From: Afipia sp.
GTDB taxonomy: Bacteria; Pseudomonadota; Alphaproteobacteria; Rhizobiales; Xanthobacteraceae
Assembly: GCA_030652315.1 (NCBI GenBank)
Contig: JAUSAX010000005.1
Location: 1 to 44,567, forward strand
Length of the DNA stretch: 44,567 bases
Direction: 5' to 3'
Shown: piece by piece, positions 34,369-43,624 of the stretch
How the letters are laid out: every line of letters begins with the position of its first letter
Numbering within the stretch: the first letter of the stretch is position 1
Notes under the pieces: model-generated
Told to the model about the DNA's origin: nothing
The model's input: the letters and a program-made list of their open reading frames with translations, nothing else
Databases searched by the model: none
Position numbers and translations under genes: made by a program

Positions 34369-34638
34369 ATGGATCTTATTTTCTTCTTCTTCAAAATCCT
34401 GTGGCATGGCCCATTATCGGGATGGCTGGTGCTATTTGTCGCCTTCATTCCATTCTTCGTTTCGCTTTGGCTTAGAATAGGTTTTTTGGCACTGCTTGTG
34501 TTCGCGCTCTGCGGTGCCGCGATTGCTTTCCAAGTCTTCTCGGGTATTGCCTTTGCTGAGCCTCAAGTCTGGATTGGCGCAGGCATTATTTGGATTTTTG
34601 CTTGGGGCGTTGCGCTTGCTGGAAAATTTGACAGATGA
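34369..34638 (+). CDS. Small AT-rich membrane protein gene of unknown function
   Basis: An 89-residue protein that is nearly all membrane: three predicted segments (about 4-30, 34-56 and 63-84) with many Phe and Trp (MDLIFFFFKILWHG at the start) and a charged end, KFDR. A GGAGG lies five bases before the ATG. Base composition is clearly more AT-rich than the neighbours, suggesting recent acquisition. I do not recognise the family. It stands between the aldo/keto reductase and the DUF1501 gene, on its own strand. Confidence 0.65.
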   Translation: MDLIFFFFKILWHGPLSGWLVLFVAFIPFFVSLWLRIGFLALLVFALCGAAIAFQVFSGIAFAEPQVWIGAGIIWIFAWGVALAGKFDR

Positions 34639-34694
34639 GCGTCATGGAATGATCCGCCATCGAGCACAGTTCTTCGCGAGCTAATCCAAGCCGC

Positions 34695-35936
34695 TTACGC
34701 AACCAGCCCCTGCATCGTCTTCACGCTCGCGCTGTCGGGAAACACCGTTTCCGCCAGCACGCGCTCGCCGAGGCCGAGGTGATCGCGCAGCACGCCCTTG
34801 ATGACGCCACGCAGATCGGTGGTCGGCTTCAGGTCGCGGCCTTCATAAAGGTTCGCAATCTTCAGTCCCGGCCAGTCCGAAATCACGCGCCCGCCATTGA
34901 CCGCGCCGCCTGCAAGCAGCGCAACCGTGCCGGTGCCGTGATCGGTGCCGTCGGTGCCGTTGATCCGCGCGGTGCGGCCGAACTCGGTGGCGACCACGAT
35001 CACCGTATCGCGCCAGCGTTCGCCGAGGCCGGTCTCGAATTCCGCCAGCGCGCCGTCGAGGCCGGACAGCAATTGTGCGAGACGGCCGACGGGTCCGCCT
35101 TCATTGGCATGGGTGTCCCAGCCGTCGAACGCCAAGGCCGCGATGCGCGGCCCGTCATCCGCCGCCATCAATCGCGCCGCGCCCTTGGCCGCGAGCCGCA
35201 TCGCGGCCGCGCCGTTCATGCCGCGCTTCGGTTTCATGCTGTCGTCGCGCGCCGCGATCCTGTCGATCTGCAAGCCCTGCGACAGCGCCGCCGCCAGCGC
35301 GGGATCGCGGTGATTGTAGAGATTGACGAGGCGCATCGCGGTGTCGTCAGCCGCCTGCGGAATATACGGCGGCGCCCATCCCACCGTCGGCGCGGCACCG
35401 CGCAAGACCAGCGGCGTGGTCGGTCCGACCGCGAGCCCGCTCATGACGCGCTCGCCGCGCGGCAGCGCTTCCAGTGCGCGGTTGAGCCAGCCGCTCTGCA
35501 CCCGGCCCGGCCCGCCAAAGCCGCTTTCGAGCACATCCTGTCCGTCGAAATGCGAGCGCTCGCGATACGGTGTCGCCACCGCGTGAACCACGGCGGCCCT
35601 TTTGTCCTTATACATGCGCGCGAATTCCGGCATCGACGGATGCAGCGCGAAGAATGAATCGAGCGCCGTCGCGGCATGCGCGCCGTCAAGCGACAGCGCG
35701 ATCGATCCATGCAACCCGGTGTAATCAGGATCGCCGACCGGCGCGACGGTCGCAAGACCATCCAGCGCGCCGCGCAAGATGATGGTAACGAAGCGCGGAT
35801 CGCGGCCGTCTTTCGCACGCGCGAATTTCGGCAGGTAGGCCCAGGCCGCGAAGGTCGCCGATCCCAGCAGCAAAGAGCGCCGCGTCAGCCCGCGTGCGGT
35901 ATGACTTTCGCAACAATCGATCTGAAAGCGCGACAT
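34695..35936 (-). CDS. DUF1501 family Tat-exported protein
   Basis: A 413-residue protein with a Tat signal (TRRSLLLGSATFAAWAYLP, about 18-36) and cleavage near ARA, so exported folded. The body belongs to DUF1501, related to the alkaline phosphatase/sulfatase fold: FVTIILRGALDGL near the start, AFDGWDTHANEGG, and VVATEFGRTARINGTDGTDH towards the end. The enzymatic role is not established. Its start is 2 bp from the stop of the DUF1800 gene, and its ribosome site AGGAG lies inside that gene, so the two are translated together. The pair is recurrent across bacteria. Confidence 0.93.
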   Translation of the reverse strand: MSRFQIDCCESHTARGLTRRSLLLGSATFAAWAYLPKFARAKDGRDPRFVTIILRGALDGLATVAPVGDPDYTGLHGSIALSLDGAHAATALDSFFALHPSMPEFARMYKDKRAAVVHAVATPYRERSHFDGQDVLESGFGGPGRVQSGWLNRALEALPRGERVMSGLAVGPTTPLVLRGAAPTVGWAPPYIPQAADDTAMRLVNLYNHRDPALAAALSQGLQIDRIAARDDSMKPKRGMNGAAAMRLAAKGAARLMAADDGPRIAALAFDGWDTHANEGGPVGRLAQLLSGLDGALAEFETGLGERWRDTVIVVATEFGRTARINGTDGTDHGTGTVALLAGGAVNGGRVISDWPGLKIANLYEGRDLKPTTDLRGVIKGVLRDHLGLGERVLAETVFPDSASVKTMQGLVA

Positions 35937-35938
35937 GC

Positions 35939-37468
35939 TTATCTCCTCTGGAATTCGGGCGACATCAGCAGCAGCGCGAAAGCCTGCTGCCGCGACTCGG
36001 CGCGCTCGACGGTTTGCCGCGTCTCCGTTGAGGCGGCGTCGCCCGCCACCATATCGAGCAGCGCGCGCGGATCGATGCTGTCGGCGATGCGCGACGCAAT
36101 CTGCGATGCGATATCGAGCCGCAGCTTGATTCCTTCCGGCGCGGCCCATGCCGCGTTGGTGTCGGCAAAACCGTTCGGCCCGGCCGGCGCCCACAGCGGC
36201 TGGCCAAGCACATTGAGCCCGCCGAGATAACGCTGCGGATCTTCCGGGATACGCCCCATCATCCGCCCCGCAGCCACCAGATATTCATACGGCATGCGGA
36301 TCTTGGTCATCGGCGCTTGCCACGCTTCATCCGCATCGACCAGCGCCAGCGTCATCGCGCGCAGATCGCCGCCGGTTTTCTTGAACGCGCCTTCAAGCTT
36401 CGCGACCAGCACAGGCGGCGGATCGTCAGCCACGAAGTGGCGCACGAATTTGGTGGCGATGAACTTTGCGGTGGCCGGGTGCCGCGCGATATCGGCCAGC
36501 GCCGCCTCGCCCTGCGCCAGACCAGTGTCCTCATAGACCTTGCCGAGCAGCTTTTGCGGTCCGGGTTCGTGGGCATTGGCGAAAAACGTGAACGTACCGG
36601 GTGGCGCGAGCTTCCCGTCCCGTCCGGCGAAGGTCCAGCCGGTGATGATGCGGGCCAGCCCCGCGACGTCATCCTGCGTGTAGCCCCCGTTCACGCCGAG
36701 CGTATGCAACTCCATGATCTCGCGGGCGAGGTTCTCGTTCAGGCCACGCTTGCGGTTCTGCCCGGCGCGCGACTGCGGGCCGAACGAGCGCTGGTTGTCG
36801 AGGAAGAACAGCATCGCCGGATGCTGCTCGACCGCGCGCAACATCTCGCCGAAATTTCCCAGCACGTAAGGCCGGATCGCTTCGCGCTCGAACGCGCCGG
36901 ACCATATCCGCGCCAGTTCGCCCTTGCTGGCGGAGGTGCAGAAATGATTCGACCAGAACGTCACCAGCCGCTCGACGAATCCGCTTTCCGTCATGGTGGC
37001 GCGCTGCAGCCGGGCCAGTGCCTCGGCGCGGAACGTCTTCTGGATGATGTTGAGCGGCTTCGGCGGTTCCTTGGCTGGCGAAGCGTTCTGCATCGACGGC
37101 GCGTCAGGCGAAGTCATGTTGGGCGAGCCGGTCGCGGACGTTGCGTCCATCTTCGCGTTCGCCTGCCCGGCATCACCCCTCTGCTGGGAAGACGCCTCGG
37201 ATGATGTCATCCCGGCGACCTGCGCAGTCTTCGCGGCTTCGCGCTGCTGCTTGATGGCGTGCTGATAGTCGAACACCGCCTGCGCCAGTGCAGGTGTCGA
37301 CTGCAAGCCCGGCGCATCGAGCAGCGCCGCATCGGGCCGGCCCAGTTCGGCCTTCACGAAACCGCGCGGATCGGAGGCCGCACTGGAAAAGTCGCTGGCC
37401 GCGCCGCCGCGCGCGCCAAACCCGAACCGGTTGAGAGCGACGAGAGCACCTTGCGGGTCGCGCGCCAT
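35939..37468 (-). CDS. DUF1800 family protein
   Basis: A 509-residue protein with the DUF1800 N-terminus (ALVALNRFGFGA), the VTFWSNHFCTS segment near 170 and ENLAREIMELHTLGV near 240, all highly conserved in the family. Between about residues 70 and 135 is a low-complexity insert rich in Gln, Ala, Ser and Met. No signal peptide is evident, which is odd given the exported partner. It is always found with DUF1501 proteins, here 2 bp downstream. I know of no firm activity; roles in envelope or polysaccharide processing have been guessed from context only. Confidence 0.92.
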   Translation of the reverse strand: MARDPQGALVALNRFGFGARGGAASDFSSAASDPRGFVKAELGRPDAALLDAPGLQSTPALAQAVFDYQHAIKQQREAAKTAQVAGMTSSEASSQQRGDAGQANAKMDATSATGSPNMTSPDAPSMQNASPAKEPPKPLNIIQKTFRAEALARLQRATMTESGFVERLVTFWSNHFCTSASKGELARIWSGAFEREAIRPYVLGNFGEMLRAVEQHPAMLFFLDNQRSFGPQSRAGQNRKRGLNENLAREIMELHTLGVNGGYTQDDVAGLARIITGWTFAGRDGKLAPPGTFTFFANAHEPGPQKLLGKVYEDTGLAQGEAALADIARHPATAKFIATKFVRHFVADDPPPVLVAKLEGAFKKTGGDLRAMTLALVDADEAWQAPMTKIRMPYEYLVAAGRMMGRIPEDPQRYLGGLNVLGQPLWAPAGPNGFADTNAAWAAPEGIKLRLDIASQIASRIADSIDPRALLDMVAGDAASTETRQTVERAESRQQAFALLLMSPEFQRR

Positions 37469-37598
37469 GGCTGGATCTCACGGTTGATCTCGCTGACGTC
37501 CCGGCCAATATACACCGGAACGGCAGACTATGCTGCCCGGGCGCATGAACCTGACGTGAAGGACACCGCAAAACATTGGCTATTTCCCGGACCGCGTC

Positions 37599-37802
37599 AT
37601 GACAAATCGGCCAGACAACGCACCACCGGCCGCTGCGGCGCAGCGGACCCTGAGCTGTGCGCGGTGCGGAACAGCCTTCACCTGCGACCTGTCCGGGCAT
37701 TGCTGGTGCATGGATGAGGCCGCAAAGCTGCCGATGCCGGCCGACGGCGAGGACTGTCTGTGTCGGGCCTGCCTGCGGGCCGCGGCGGAAGGGCGGCAAT
37801 AG
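37599..37802 (+). CDS. Cysteine-rich CWC family protein
   Basis: A 67-residue protein with eight cysteines: CARC (20-23), C29, C35-W-C37 (the CWC motif), C53-L-C55 and C58. This matches the cysteine-rich CWC family, presumed zinc-binding; function unknown. It starts 130 bp from the DUF1800 gene in the opposite direction, and a family D repeat follows its stop. Confidence 0.85.
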   Translation: MTNRPDNAPPAAAAQRTLSCARCGTAFTCDLSGHCWCMDEAAKLPMPADGEDCLCRACLRAAAEGRQ

Positions 37803-37810
37803 TCCCCGCC

Positions 37811-37912
37811 CGTCATTCCGGAGCGCGAGTGAAACGAGCTAACCCGGAATCCATTTTTCCAATAGTTCTGGATTCCGGATCAGCCCGCGTCGCGAGCCGT
37901 CCGGAATGACGT
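37811..37912. repeat. Family D composite inverted repeat
   Basis: CGTCATTCCGG at the left matches CCGGAATGACG at the right, and internal ACCCGGAATCCA matches TGGATTCCGG. It fills the space between the CWC gene and the GST gene that converges on it. Confidence 0.8.
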
Positions 37913-37919
37913 TCCTTCC

Positions 37920-38621
37920 CTACACCGCATAGCCCGGCGAGTTGCGCGCCATACCGCCGAACGCATCGAGCAGCCGCTCGCGCCAGGCATGGACCGGATC
38001 GTCTTCCTTCAGCAGCTTGAACGGACTGATCGCACGCGCCCACTGGAACGGGCCGAACGCGATGTAGTCGGCGTAGTTCGGCGACACTCCGCCGAGATAG
38101 GCCTGCGTCTTGAGCGTCAGCCGCATCGGGGTGAGGCTCTGGCGAAACGCCTCGACCGCCTCGTCGCGATTGGCCGCCGCCTGCTCCAGGGTTTTGCCGA
38201 GACGCGCCTCGCGAGTCTTGCGAAAATACGCCTGATCGGCCGGCCGCAGGTGGTCATGAATGTCGGCAGCGATCATCGGGAAAATGCCGCCAAGCACAAC
38301 CGTATCGCCCCACCAGTTCAGCATCCGGCCCATGGCGCGGCCGCCCTCGCCGCCGAACAGCGACGGACGATCGGGATAGGTGTCTTCGAGATAGTTGGCG
38401 ATGGCCCACGAGTCGGCGACCGATGTGTCGCCGTCGATGAACACCGGCACCTTGTCGGACTGATGCGGCGCGATGGCGTCCTTCTCGCTGAAACGCCACG
38501 GGATCGTTTCGGCCTTGAGATCCTTGTGCGCCAGCGCCATGCGCGTGCGCCAGCAAAACGGGCTGAACACACGCTCGGTCTCGGTCCCACAGAGTTCGAA
38601 AAGTTTTCGCGACGCGGCCAC
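37920..38621 (-). CDS. Glutathione S-transferase family protein (beta-etherase-like)
   Basis: A 233-residue GST. FELCGTETERVFSPFCWRTRMAL in place of the usual N-terminal motif (Ser-Pro-Phe-Cys-Trp) and KVPVFIDGDTSVADSWAIANYLED are typical of LigE/LigF-like GSTs of Alphaproteobacteria. The Ser of SPFC is the likely catalytic residue. The start is a GTG at 38621, 4 bp after the stop of the upstream GST, so the two genes form an operon. The substrate is unknown; a role in aromatic ether cleavage is only a family possibility. Confidence 0.88.
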   Translation of the reverse strand: MAASRKLFELCGTETERVFSPFCWRTRMALAHKDLKAETIPWRFSEKDAIAPHQSDKVPVFIDGDTSVADSWAIANYLEDTYPDRPSLFGGEGGRAMGRMLNWWGDTVVLGGIFPMIAADIHDHLRPADQAYFRKTREARLGKTLEQAAANRDEAVEAFRQSLTPMRLTLKTQAYLGGVSPNYADYIAFGPFQWARAISPFKLLKEDDPVHAWRERLLDAFGGMARNSPGYAV

Positions 38622-38625
38622 CGAC

Positions 38626-39330
38626 TCAGGCCTTCACGACGGAAGCGGTCTGCCCGAACAGGACTTTCTTCTGCTCGTCGGTGAAGGTCTTGCCAAGGCT
38701 GGGGTTCACCGTCGGGCCGACCGCATAAGCGCGCACCGTCGCGGGCTTCGCCTTGATAGTCTCGAACCAGCGCTTGAGATGCGGAAAGTCTTCCAGCTTC
38801 TGACCTTGCCGCTCATATGGCACGATCCACGGATAGGCCGCCATGTCCGCGATGGAGTAATCGCCGGCGACGTACTCGCGATCCGCGAGGCGCTTGTTGA
38901 GCACGCCGTAAAGCCGGTTGGTCTCGTTGATGTAGCGGTCGATCGCGTAGGGAAGTTTCTCCGGTGCGTAGACGTTGAAGTGATGATTCTGTCCGGCCAT
39001 CGGGCCGAGGCCGCCCATCTGCCACATCAGCCACTGCATCACGTCGAAGCGCTTGCGCAGATCGGATGGCATGAACTTGCCGGTCTTTTCCGCGAGATAG
39101 ATCAGGATCGCGCCGGATTCGAAGATCTTCACCGGCGCTCCGCCGTCCGCAGGCGCATGATCGATCATCGCGGGCATGCGGTTGTTCGGCGAGAACGTCA
39201 GGAATTCCGGTTTGAACTGGTCGCCGGTGCCGATGTTGACCGGGTGAATCTTGTACGCGAGGCCGGTTTCCTCGAGGAACATCGTGATCTTGTGGCCGTT
39301 CGGCGTCGGCCAATAATAGAGATCGATCAT
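38626..39330 (-). CDS. Glutathione S-transferase family protein (nu-class/YfcG-like)
   Basis: A 234-residue GST close to E. coli YfcG: IDLYYWPTPNGHKITMFLEE with the T-P-N-G-x-K motif, PNNRMPAMIDH, the glutathione contact FESGAIL, and SIADMAAYPWIVPYE in the helical domain. YfcG-type enzymes show disulfide-bond reductase activity towards small disulfides. The ATG at 39330 has AAGGA six bases upstream. It is the first gene of a two-GST operon. A 10-bp inverted repeat (39366-39401) lies in its upstream region. Confidence 0.93.
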   Translation of the reverse strand: MIDLYYWPTPNGHKITMFLEETGLAYKIHPVNIGTGDQFKPEFLTFSPNNRMPAMIDHAPADGGAPVKIFESGAILIYLAEKTGKFMPSDLRKRFDVMQWLMWQMGGLGPMAGQNHHFNVYAPEKLPYAIDRYINETNRLYGVLNKRLADREYVAGDYSIADMAAYPWIVPYERQGQKLEDFPHLKRWFETIKAKPATVRAYAVGPTVNPSLGKTFTDEQKKVLFGQTASVVKA

Positions 39331-39365
39331 CTTGCTATCCTTGGAATGAGAAGCGTCAAGCAGGC

Positions 39366-39401
39366 AGCGCAAAGTCAATGCGATTGCATGAACTTTGCGC
39401 T
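39366..39401. promoter_or_regulatory. 10-bp inverted repeat upstream of the GST operon
   Basis: AGCGCAAAGT (39366-39375) and ACTTTGCGCT (39392-39401) with a 16-bp gap, 36 bp upstream of the GST start at 39330. It is a candidate operator or leader hairpin. No other signal is seen in the 241-bp gap. Confidence 0.35.
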
Positions 39402-39571
39402 TCGCGCCTGCGAAGTCAATGCCGCGCCGCGCATATCAAGTATATTTCATTGCTCCGAGCCCGTGCGCGTGAAACATTTTCATCGCTTCACTCCAAACAA
39501 GAAACAGTCCCTCTCGCGTCCTGACGATAGAGTTCCGCCAAATCCAGCCTCGGGGTCAAGAAAGGCCGACA

Positions 39572-40684
39572 ATGACAAAAGAATTCGCACGGCGTGATTT
39601 TCTGAAACTCTCCACCGCAATGGGGCTAGCCGCGACCGGCGGCTTCTCCTGTATGGGCATCGCCGACGCGGCGCCGATTCAAGTCCCGACCATCGACAAG
39701 CTGTCGATCCGCGTGCTGGTCGATCAGCAGCACGACCAGTTCCTGCGCGGCAGCACGGTGAACGGCGTCGTTCACGAAGGCCCGGGCGGCGGCCGCAGCG
39801 CCGACGCCCGCAACGTCCTGCATAACGAATGGGGCCTGTCGCTATTCCTGGAATCGCAGCGCGAGCAGGAACAGCGCAACATCCTGCTGGACTTCGGCTA
39901 CACCTCGCCAGCGATCATTAACAATATCGGCCTGTTGAAGGTCGATCCGGCCAAGCTGAACGCACTGATCGTCAGCCATGGACATATCGATCACTACGGC
40001 GGCCTGATCGGCTTCCTCGAAAAGTATCGCAACGTGCTTCCACCCGACGTGAAGCTCTATGCAGGCGGCGAGGACAACTTCTGTCATCGCGTCAGCCGCA
40101 CATCGACCGGACAGTACGGTGAGTTCGGCGTCCTCGACCGCAAGCAGATTACCGCGCAGAAGGTGCAGACAATCCTGTGCGAGACACCGACCGTGATCGA
40201 AGGCCACGCCTTCACCACCGGCAAGATCAAGCGCAGCAGTGTCGAGAAAATCCTGCCGAACAGCTTCGTCGATTACACGCCGGCCAGCGCAGGCTGCGAC
40301 TACGGCCACTACACCGCCGCCGAACTGCAGGGCAACTTTGTTCCGGACGAGCATGTCCACGAACATGCGACCTGCTTCAACATTCGGGGCAAGGGCCTCG
40401 TGGTGATCAGTTCCTGCGGCCATGTCGGCATCGTCAATTCGGTGCGGCAGGCGCAGGAAGTGTCGGGCGTGCAGAAGGTTCATGCCGTGGTCGGCGGTTT
40501 CCATCTCGGGCCGGCGCCGGCCGATTACCTCAAGCAGATCGTCGGCGAGATCAAGGCACTCCAGCCGGATGTCGTGATCCCGATGCATTGCAGCGGGCTG
40601 AACTTCCTGCTCGAAGCCCGGGCGCAGATGCCGGACAGCGTGATCAACGTCTCGACCGGCAGCCGCCTGACCTTCAGCGCGTGA
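39572..40684 (+). CDS. Tat-exported metallo-beta-lactamase-fold hydrolase
   Basis: A 370-residue protein with a Tat signal (ARRDFLKLSTAMGLAATGG) cleaved after about residue 34. The MBL metal motif is SHGHIDHYGG, with further His ligands in SSCGHVG and MHCSG. The overall plan resembles the dihydropteridine-type MBL group (methanopterin RFAP synthase-like proteins), but the reaction here is unknown. As the protein is exported already folded, the metal is probably loaded in the cytoplasm. Its stop codon overlaps the start of the SCO gene (GTGA), so the two are translationally coupled. Confidence 0.9.
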   Translation: MTKEFARRDFLKLSTAMGLAATGGFSCMGIADAAPIQVPTIDKLSIRVLVDQQHDQFLRGSTVNGVVHEGPGGGRSADARNVLHNEWGLSLFLESQREQEQRNILLDFGYTSPAIINNIGLLKVDPAKLNALIVSHGHIDHYGGLIGFLEKYRNVLPPDVKLYAGGEDNFCHRVSRTSTGQYGEFGVLDRKQITAQKVQTILCETPTVIEGHAFTTGKIKRSSVEKILPNSFVDYTPASAGCDYGHYTAAELQGNFVPDEHVHEHATCFNIRGKGLVVISSCGHVGIVNSVRQAQEVSGVQKVHAVVGGFHLGPAPADYLKQIVGEIKALQPDVVIPMHCSGLNFLLEARAQMPDSVINVSTGSRLTFSA

Positions 40685-41340
40685 ACGCGCGCGGCTCCGT
40701 CACAATGCTGACTGCAGCCTGGTGGAGGCGCGCGGCCATCATGGCCGCGCTGGTTGGCTGCTGCGTCGGCACGCCAGCATCGGCGCAAGGTTCAACCCGC
40801 TCCGCCGCCGAACTGATGGACGCGGTGATGTGGAATCGCGAGCCCATCGGCGGCGCGTTCGCGCTCAAGGATCAGACAGGCAAAATCCGCACCGACGCCG
40901 ACTTCCGCGGCCAACTCATGCTGGTCTATTTCGGCTTCACCTACTGCCCCGACATCTGCCCGACGGATCTTCAGCAGATCGGGCTAGCGATGGAGCAGCT
41001 TGGCGACAACGCGAAGAACGTGCAGCCGCTGTTCATCACGCTAGATCCCGAACGCGACACGGTCGATCATCTCGCGCAGTACGTGCCGTTGTTTCATCCG
41101 CGCTTGCTTGGGCTCACCGGCAGCATCAAGGATGTGTCGCAGGCCGCTGACGCTTACAGGGTCTACTACAACCGGGTCTCTACAGGATCAAAGCCGGATG
41201 ACTACACCGTCGATCACTCGGCTTTCATCTATCTGATCGACCGCGACGGAAAATATCTCGGCTTCTTTCCGCCCGGCACCGACGCCCCGCGGCTTGTCGA
41301 GATGATCCGCCCGCATGTGAAGGGCGGCGCGGAGCGGTAG
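40681..41340 (+). CDS. SCO1/SenC-family copper protein
   Basis: A 219-residue thioredoxin-like protein of the SCO family, which carries copper to cytochrome oxidase or acts as a thiol reductase. After a signal peptide or anchor (about residues 12-36) the copper site is complete: Cys-Pro-Asp-Ile-Cys in FTYCPDICP and the His in VDHSAFIYLI. The start is the GTG at 40681, whose GTGA overlaps the MBL stop; an ATG at 40705 is an alternative. No cytochrome oxidase gene is near, so it may serve the MBL enzyme or a cuproprotein elsewhere. Confidence 0.9.
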   Translation: MNARGSVTMLTAAWWRRAAIMAALVGCCVGTPASAQGSTRSAAELMDAVMWNREPIGGAFALKDQTGKIRTDADFRGQLMLVYFGFTYCPDICPTDLQQIGLAMEQLGDNAKNVQPLFITLDPERDTVDHLAQYVPLFHPRLLGLTGSIKDVSQAADAYRVYYNRVSTGSKPDDYTVDHSAFIYLIDRDGKYLGFFPPGTDAPRLVEMIRPHVKGGAER

Positions 41341-41367
41341 CGCGTCCGCAGCCGAAACATTTGCTGA

Positions 41368-41473
41368 CGTCATTCTGAGGTGCGCACTCTCGCGCGCCTC
41401 GAAGGATGGACTGCATGTACCTCGGCATCATCCTTCGAGGCGCGCCGAAGACGGCTCGCACCTCAGGATGACG
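41368..41473. repeat. Family E composite inverted repeat
   Basis: CGTCATTCTGAGGTGCG at the left matches CGCACCTCAGGATGACG at the right, with GCGCGCCTCGAAGGAT and ATCCTTCGAGGCGCGC as a second matched pair inside. It lies between the convergent SCO and alkyl sulfatase genes. Confidence 0.85.
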
Positions 41474-41489
41474 CCCAATGTTGTAATCC

Positions 41490-43475
41490 CTACTCCACCG
41501 CTGCCTTCTTCGGCTCCACGATCTCGAAGCCGGTCGAGAATTCATCGAGCATCCCGAACAGTTCGCGCAGCTTGAGCGGATTGCCGCCGACCGACACGTC
41601 GCCGGTCAGCACGCTGCCGAGGAACGTCCGCTGTTTCAACGTGATGGCGTCGAGTGCGGCGCGGGTCAGCGTCGCGCTGGCGTCGGCCTTGTCGGAGAGC
41701 TTGCCAGACGTGTGGGTCAGCGCGGAATTCTCCAGATTCATCACGTAGGTTTCGTTGAGATCGGTGAAGGTCCAGTTGATGACGATGGTCTTGCCTTCCG
41801 CCTTTGCTGCGTTGAGCCGCACGCCAAGGAAGTCGAACGCGAGATCGATGGAAATGCCTTTCAGCAGTTCCGCGTTGACCAGCGCCGGCGGCTGCGGGCC
41901 GACGCCGCCACGCAGTTCAAGCGCACCAAGCAGGTAAGCGTTGCGCCAGGTTGCCGCCTCGCTCTGATACCCCAATTGTTCAAGAGCATCGGCACCAAGC
42001 TCGCGCGCTTCCTTGTTGGCCGGATCGGCGAACACCACCTTGCTCATCACGCTGGCGACCCAGCGATACTGCCCGGCCTTGTAATCATCACGCGCGCGTT
42101 TGATCGTCACCTCCGCGCCGCCCATATACTCGACCTGCTTCTTCGCCTCCTCCGCGCGCGGCAGCGGATTGAGATCGGCGGGATTGGCGTCGTACCAGCC
42201 GAGATAGAACTGGTAGACCGCCTTGGCATTGTGGCTCAGCGTGCCATAGTAGCCGCGCGCGGCCCAATCATTGGCCAGTGACGGCGGCAGCTTGAGTTGC
42301 TCGGCGATCTCCGTCGAGGTCAGGCCGTGGTTGAGCAGCCGCACGCTCTGGTCGTGGATGAACTTGTAAAGATCACGCTGTTTCTTGAGAAAGGCGACGA
42401 CGCGCGCATTGTCCCAGATCGGCCAGTGATGCTGTGCGATCACGATGTCGGTCTTGTCGCCGTAGCGCGCGATCGCCTCATTGATATAGCGCGACCACAG
42501 CCGGCCGTCGCGAATCTCCGCGCCGCGAATGGTGTAGAGATTGTGCATGTTATGGGTGGCGTCTTCCGCCATGTTCAGCAATTTGAACTGCGGGAAGTAC
42601 ATGATCATCTCGGAGGGCGCTTCGGAGCCCGGCACCAGATGAAATTCGATCTCGACGCCATCGATAGTGCGCGTCTCATAGGACTGCTTGATCACATCGT
42701 TCGGCGGGATCAGGGAGATGGAGCCTCGCGCCAGCGCCTTGCCCAGGCCCGTATCGATCTGCGCCCGGTCGCCGACCGGCAAGGCGCTGCCGAACTGATA
42801 CTGCGCGCGGCGTGACATCGCGTTGCCCGCAATGACGTTTTCCGCCACCGCATGCTCCATGAAGCCATCCGGCGCGATCACCTTGACCTTGCCCTGCTTG
42901 GCGTCGTCTTCGCTGATGACGCCCTTGGCGCCGCCGAAGTGGTCGGCGTGGCTGTGTGTGTAGATCACCGCGGCGACCGGTTTCGCAGGCCGGTTCTTCA
43001 GGTAAAGATCGAGCGCAGCCTTCGCGGTCTCGTTCGACAGCAGCGGATCGATCAGGATCAGGCCGCTGTCGCCTTCGATGATGGTGAGGTTGGCGATGTC
43101 GAGACCGCGGACCTGATAGACACGCTCGGTGACCTTGAAGAGACCATTGATGGCGTTGAGCTGCGCCTGCCGCCACAGGCTCGGGTTCACCGTGGCCGGC
43201 ACCTGATCACTTTTCAGGAAATCGTATTGCTTGGTATCGAACGCCGGTTTGCCGGTGGGACCGGGAATGATGCCGTCGGGCAGCGTCGCGATGAAACCGC
43301 GCTTGGCATCCTCGAAGTCGGCGCGGTCACCGAACGGCAGCGTCTTGAGGAAGGTGTCATTGACCGCGCGGCTGGCGGGTTCGGCGTCCTTCGATTGGGC
43401 CTGCGACGGCGATGAATGAAGGGGGAGGCCAAACAGGACGGCGGCCAGCAGGCTGGCGATGCGCAATGACGACAT
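41490..43475 (-). CDS. Secreted alkyl sulfatase (SdsA/BDS1-like, MBL fold)
   Basis: A 661-residue protein, the length of Pseudomonas SdsA1. Signal peptide [19 protein letters not shown] to about residue 26. The binuclear zinc site shows [10 protein letters not shown], followed by the family's [20 protein letters not shown] and QHHWPIW. The middle part (about 390-520) is the dimerisation domain and the last 120 residues are the SCP2-like lipid-binding domain. Such enzymes release sulfate from dodecyl sulfate and other sec- or primary alkyl sulfates. Activity here is inferred from the family. A divergent promoter region is shared with uvrB. Confidence 0.93.
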   Translation of the reverse strand: MSSLRIASLLAAVLFGLPLHSSPSQAQSKDAEPASRAVNDTFLKTLPFGDRADFEDAKRGFIATLPDGIIPGPTGKPAFDTKQYDFLKSDQVPATVNPSLWRQAQLNAINGLFKVTERVYQVRGLDIANLTIIEGDSGLILIDPLLSNETAKAALDLYLKNRPAKPVAAVIYTHSHADHFGGAKGVISEDDAKQGKVKVIAPDGFMEHAVAENVIAGNAMSRRAQYQFGSALPVGDRAQIDTGLGKALARGSISLIPPNDVIKQSYETRTIDGVEIEFHLVPGSEAPSEMIMYFPQFKLLNMAEDATHNMHNLYTIRGAEIRDGRLWSRYINEAIARYGDKTDIVIAQHHWPIWDNARVVAFLKKQRDLYKFIHDQSVRLLNHGLTSTEIAEQLKLPPSLANDWAARGYYGTLSHNAKAVYQFYLGWYDANPADLNPLPRAEEAKKQVEYMGGAEVTIKRARDDYKAGQYRWVASVMSKVVFADPANKEARELGADALEQLGYQSEAATWRNAYLLGALELRGGVGPQPPALVNAELLKGISIDLAFDFLGVRLNAAKAEGKTIVINWTFTDLNETYVMNLENSALTHTSGKLSDKADASATLTRAALDAITLKQRTFLGSVLTGDVSVGGNPLKLRELFGMLDEFSTGFEIVEPKKAAVE

Positions 43476-43624
43476 ATGACACTCCCGGTCGCGTGGTCCT
43501 CGGCATCCGCCACGCGTTCGCTTCAGCCTATCAGGGGAAACGCGTAAGTTTCATCGCAAACTTCGTTGAAAGCGGCGAAGAAAATGCCCTTTTCTCTCCG
43601 CACTTCGCCCCCCATATTCCGCCC

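Noticed and set aside
43476..43624. SOS (LexA) box before uvrB
   Set aside because: No GTTC-N7-GTTC or its complement was found in the 149-bp gap.
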